Assembly (NCBI GenBank): GCA_019925105.1
Contig: JAHGAU010000019.1
Coordinates: 558,001-622,000, forward strand
Reading direction: 5' to 3'
Source: Niebla homalea
Lineage: Eukaryota > Ascomycota > Lecanoromycetes > Lecanorales > Ramalinaceae
DNA length: 64,000 bases
In this document: in pieces, positions 61,169 through 64,000 of the stretch
How positions within the stretch are numbered: position 1 is the first letter of the stretch
Layout of the letters: each line of letters begins with the position of its first letter
The notes under the pieces: generated by a model
The model's database searches: none
Told to the model about the DNA's origin: nothing
What the model saw: the letters and a program-made list of their open reading frames with translations, nothing else
Program-made: the position numbers and the translations under genes

Positions 61169-62734
61169 ATTATATATACAGCCGGTTTTCTTAATAAAGA
61201 TAATAATAAAAAAAATAATGTTAAAATTAAAAGTCGTTTCGGACTTTATTATTATTAAAAATAACGTAATTATATTTTAATGACTTATTTAAATAAAAAG
61301 AAAGTAAAAGTAAATAAAATTTAAAAAACGAATACCGGTTTAAAAAACTAATTACCTTTATTATCGACGTATTTAAGGAGAAGAAAATTTAAATATTATT
61401 ATTAATTATTTTAATTAATAATTATCTTATAGATGACGCTTTTATAATATTATATATTTTAATTATAAATCAAAAAAGTTAAACTTATTTTATATCTATC
61501 AATAGAGGAGCTATAGGTTATTTTTTTATGAATATTATTTTTATATATTCCCTTTATGATAATCCTAATATTAATAAAATACCTTTATTAAAAAAGAAAA
61601 CGGTAAGCGCTTTTAATAATAATATATATTGGATTATCTTTTATATAATTCATTTAGTAATAAAAATAAATTTAAATATTTAATTTAGTGCTTTTATATT
61701 TATTATGAAGTTAATTTTTTAATATATCATCTTAAATAAACTTTACTTCCAACCATTTCAAATTAATATTAAAAAAGGATACTTTATTTTAAAGGATAAT
61801 CTCCTTAAGTTACTTATTATTTTTTCCCTTTTTTATTACTAACTTTTAATAAATTATATAAACTTATAAAAAAAGCTTATTATATTAATCCTTACAGATC
61901 CTCCGTAAATCCCGATCCGTTATTTTCCTAGAAACCTTTCAAAGGTTGATTAAAAAAAACTTACTTAAGACGGTTATTTTATAAAAGTTATTTAAGGAAA
62001 TTAAAAGTTTTATTAATTTTTTTAAATCGGAGCCGCTTTATTTAAATTATTTATAAGAGATAAAAAAATTTTTTTAGTTTTTTAATTTTGATAAAAAAGT
62101 TAATTTATTACAGTGAAAACCTTAAATAATAAAAAGGTTAAGAAAGAATTTAATTAAATAAAATTAAAATAAAATCTTTTAAAGATATTAAATATAAATT
62201 ATTTAAAAAATATTATAAATTTTTTAACGTCTTTAATTATATAAAAACAATATAATTATTATTTAGTTACGATATGAACTATAAAATTAAACTTATTAAT
62301 AGCTTTAAGGAGCTATTAAAAAGTTAAATATATTTATTATCTTTATTTAAGCTCCGAATATATAAAGATTATTTTATTAAAAATCTAAAAAAAGATTATA
62401 TAGTTTTAAATTAAATATTTTTATTTTGTTTATTTTATTAATATTTAAATAGGATAATAACTTACGATTCTATATAAATTATAAGAAAGGTAATACGTTA
62501 ATGGAGAAGGACCGATGTTTATTATTATTAATAAAGAAAACTTTTAGACGGATTATTAATTATAAATATTTAATTAAAATTGATATTATTATAACATTTA
62601 ATTTATTATATATAATTTTAAATATAAAATCTTTAATAGTATTTGTTATTAATATAAATATATATAAATATAAAATAATACCGTTCGGATTAATGAATAG
62701 TTTTATAATATAAAAATATTATATAAATGATATC
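61169..62734 (+). mobile_element. Ty3/Gypsy retrotransposon G3, fragment up to the reverse transcriptase
   Basis: About 62270-62360 resembles the region before Gypsy reverse transcriptase ('SFKELLKS.IYLLS'). 62450-62734 reads LRFYINYKKGNTLMEKDRC and IIPFLGMNS-like motifs, i.e. reverse transcriptase of a different Gypsy lineage from G1/G2. The frame continues after 63919 as 'LFKYPNKVFEYI'. The part to the left (61170-62270) should be gag/protease but is not readable. The Copia C1 insertion forms its left limit, and the element leaves the window on the right. Confidence 0.75.
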
Positions 62735-62888
62735 TGTTACGTGCAAGCAGTACAATAGTCATAGCGCAAGGGCATAGGGCTATGAATGCTTGGCGCGCAC
62801 CCACATAATTAGCAATACCATTCATAGTTGTAATCCAGGCAGTTACTACTTTACCCTTAATATTTATACTTCGTCTTTTTCCCTGATA
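62735..62888 (+). repeat. Left LTR of the short element (154 bp)
   Basis: The outer half is intact (tgttacgtgcaagcag ... cttggcgcgcacccacata). The inner half is C-to-T/G-to-A converted (ttactactttacccttaata). Confidence 0.88.
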
Positions 62889-63760
62889 AATAAAAATAAT
62901 AGCTAAGTTCCGATCTTACTTATATCGTTATATATAAGAGGGATTATAAATATACCCTTACCGATACCGTCTTACCGATACAAGCGGTAAACTATAATAC
63001 GTAGAGTATTAAATACGACTTCTTAGTACCCCTTAACTTAATAGACCGTAATTATACCTGGCGTAATAAACCAATAGATAAAATACTCTCCTTTTAATAG
63101 CGGCTCTTTACTTTCAAAGTTCGGTGGATACGGTAATCGAGTTATTAACCTTACCTCCGGACCATAATACTCATAATAAGTAATAAAGACTTTATATTGA
63201 AGGTCAATAAGGACGTAAGCTAAACATAATAGGAAGAAAAGGATATTCTACTATATATTATAAAGTCGGTATAAAGACCTTAAAACTATATATTAAAGGG
63301 TCGGCTTAAAGACTTTACTATACTTATATACCTTATGGTCGGCATAAAGATTATACAGGGAGTATACCCTATCGTAACGATAATTATTAAGTTATTATTT
63401 AATTTATAGTATATAATAATTACGGCTTTAATTAATTAAGCTATAAAAGCACAAGTACAATATAAATAAGGGAAAAAACCAGGACGTATACTTACTTAAT
63501 AAAACCACGGAGATTACGTTTTTAAACGATTTAGCTCAAATTTAATCGCTTAAAATCCACGATTATTTCCCGGGTTACAGTCCCGTTTAATTCTCGTTAA
63601 TACTTTACCTTATTGCTTATTAACCACATATTTAGATAATGTTATTTATACGCTTAAAGTTTGCTTTTAATCACCTTTATTATTGAGTTAATTAATATCT
63701 ACAGTATTTTATAATGGATATTACGACGTAAGCGTCGCTTTTTTCTTTTTTATGGGTACT

Positions 63761-63914
63761 TATTACGTATAAGCAGTAGAATAGGCATAGCGCAAGGGTA
63801 TAGGGCTATAAATGCTTGGCGCGTACCCATATAACTAGCAATACCCTTCATAGTTGCAATCCAGGCAGTTACCACTCCACCCTCAATACCTGCACTTCGT
63901 CTTTTTCCCTGACA
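63761..63914 (+). repeat. Right LTR of the short element (154 bp)
   Basis: The inner half is converted (tattacgtataagcag ... cgtacccatata). The outer half is intact (ttaccactccaccctcaata). Confidence 0.88.
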
Positions 63915-63919
63915 AAATC

Positions 63920-64000
63920 CTTTTTAAGTATCCAAATAAAGTATTTGAGTATATATAAATAATATTTTTATTTATAATAGCTCTTTAAGAGAAAATATAT
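63920..64000 (+). mobile_element. Gypsy G3 continuation
   Basis: The reverse transcriptase frame resumes directly after the inserted element (LFKYPNKVFEYI, then a stop in the position of the catalytic Y.DD strand) and runs off the window. Confidence 0.7.

Larger units (their letters stand above)
62735..63914 (+). mobile_element. Short nonautonomous LTR element inserted in G3 (1.18 kb)
   Basis: Two 154-bp LTRs (62735-62888, 63761-63914; TGTTACGTGC...TTTCCCTGACA) enclose 872 bp with no open frame. It splits the G3 reverse transcriptase exactly: removing the element and one copy of the 5-bp duplication (ATATC/AAATC) rejoins the codons ...YINDI-LFKY. The interior carries the Copia 3' noncoding block at 63513-63545, so this is an internally deleted Copia derivative. 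Its solo LTR is found at 27398-27560. Confidence 0.8.

Noticed and set aside
1..64000. CRISPR array, tRNA or rRNA genes, telomere repeats
   Set aside because: None seen. The regular short repeats are minisatellites or LINE tails, and no cloverleaf, rRNA core or TTAGGG array was recognised.

Overview
The window looks like part of a filamentous ascomycete (Pezizomycotina) chromosome with AT isochores. About 53 kb is extremely AT-rich, built from transposon copies whose CpA/TpG dinucleotides have been converted to TpA on both strands. This is the signature of repeat-induced point mutation (RIP). Two sharply bounded islands of normal base composition (about 20456-27397 and 38431-42065) hold all the protein-coding genes I can support. 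These genes have short fungal introns with GT donors, CTAAC/CTGAC-like branch sites and pyrimidine-rich AG acceptors. No tRNA, rRNA or CRISPR array was recognised. The species cannot be named from the sequence alone.

Transposon landscape. (1) A Ty3/Gypsy family, here G1: a truncated copy at 799-4549 and a copy with both LTRs at 10962-19024, both on the minus strand. (2) A second Gypsy, G2, complete at 28436-35869 on the minus strand, with 211-bp LTRs and target duplication AGGAG. (3) A third Gypsy fragment, G3, from about 61170 to the right edge, whose reverse transcriptase is split by a short LTR element at 62735-63914. (4) A complete Ty1/Copia element, C1, at 55586-61163 with 220-bp LTRs and target duplication AAAAG, and a heavily invaded Copia remnant, C2, at about 5775-10805. 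(5) Tad-like LINEs: one near full length (about 49245-55010) and several 5'-truncated copies that end in a conserved tail followed by (AATC)n. (6) Solo LTRs and a pair of 0.53-kb MITE-like repeats. Exact target duplications let the insertion order be read directly.

Island 1 (20456-27397) carries four genes: a multi-pass membrane protein (20599-21237, +), a three-exon basic, probably nuclear protein (22678-21471, -), a divergently transcribed protein with an internal duplication (23020-24078, +, with unresolved downstream coding-like sequence), and a two-exon membrane protein with two unrelated tandem peptide repeats (27295-25173, -). Island 2 (38431-42065) carries a convergent pair of membrane-anchored proteins, 38667-40315 (+, two exons) and 41818-40691 (-), preceded by a small ORF with a motif resembling giant-virus repeat proteins. 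None of these genes was recognised as a named family. They look like lineage-restricted accessory genes surviving in heterochromatin.

The most striking general signal is a polarity of RIP damage. In each complete LTR element the outer half of each LTR is nearly intact and the inner half is heavily mutated, reciprocally at the two ends. The LINE copies, including 5'-truncated ones, also have preserved outer edges. RIP appears to weaken within roughly 100-200 bp of the edge of each insertion, and insertions shorter than about 350 bp largely escape.
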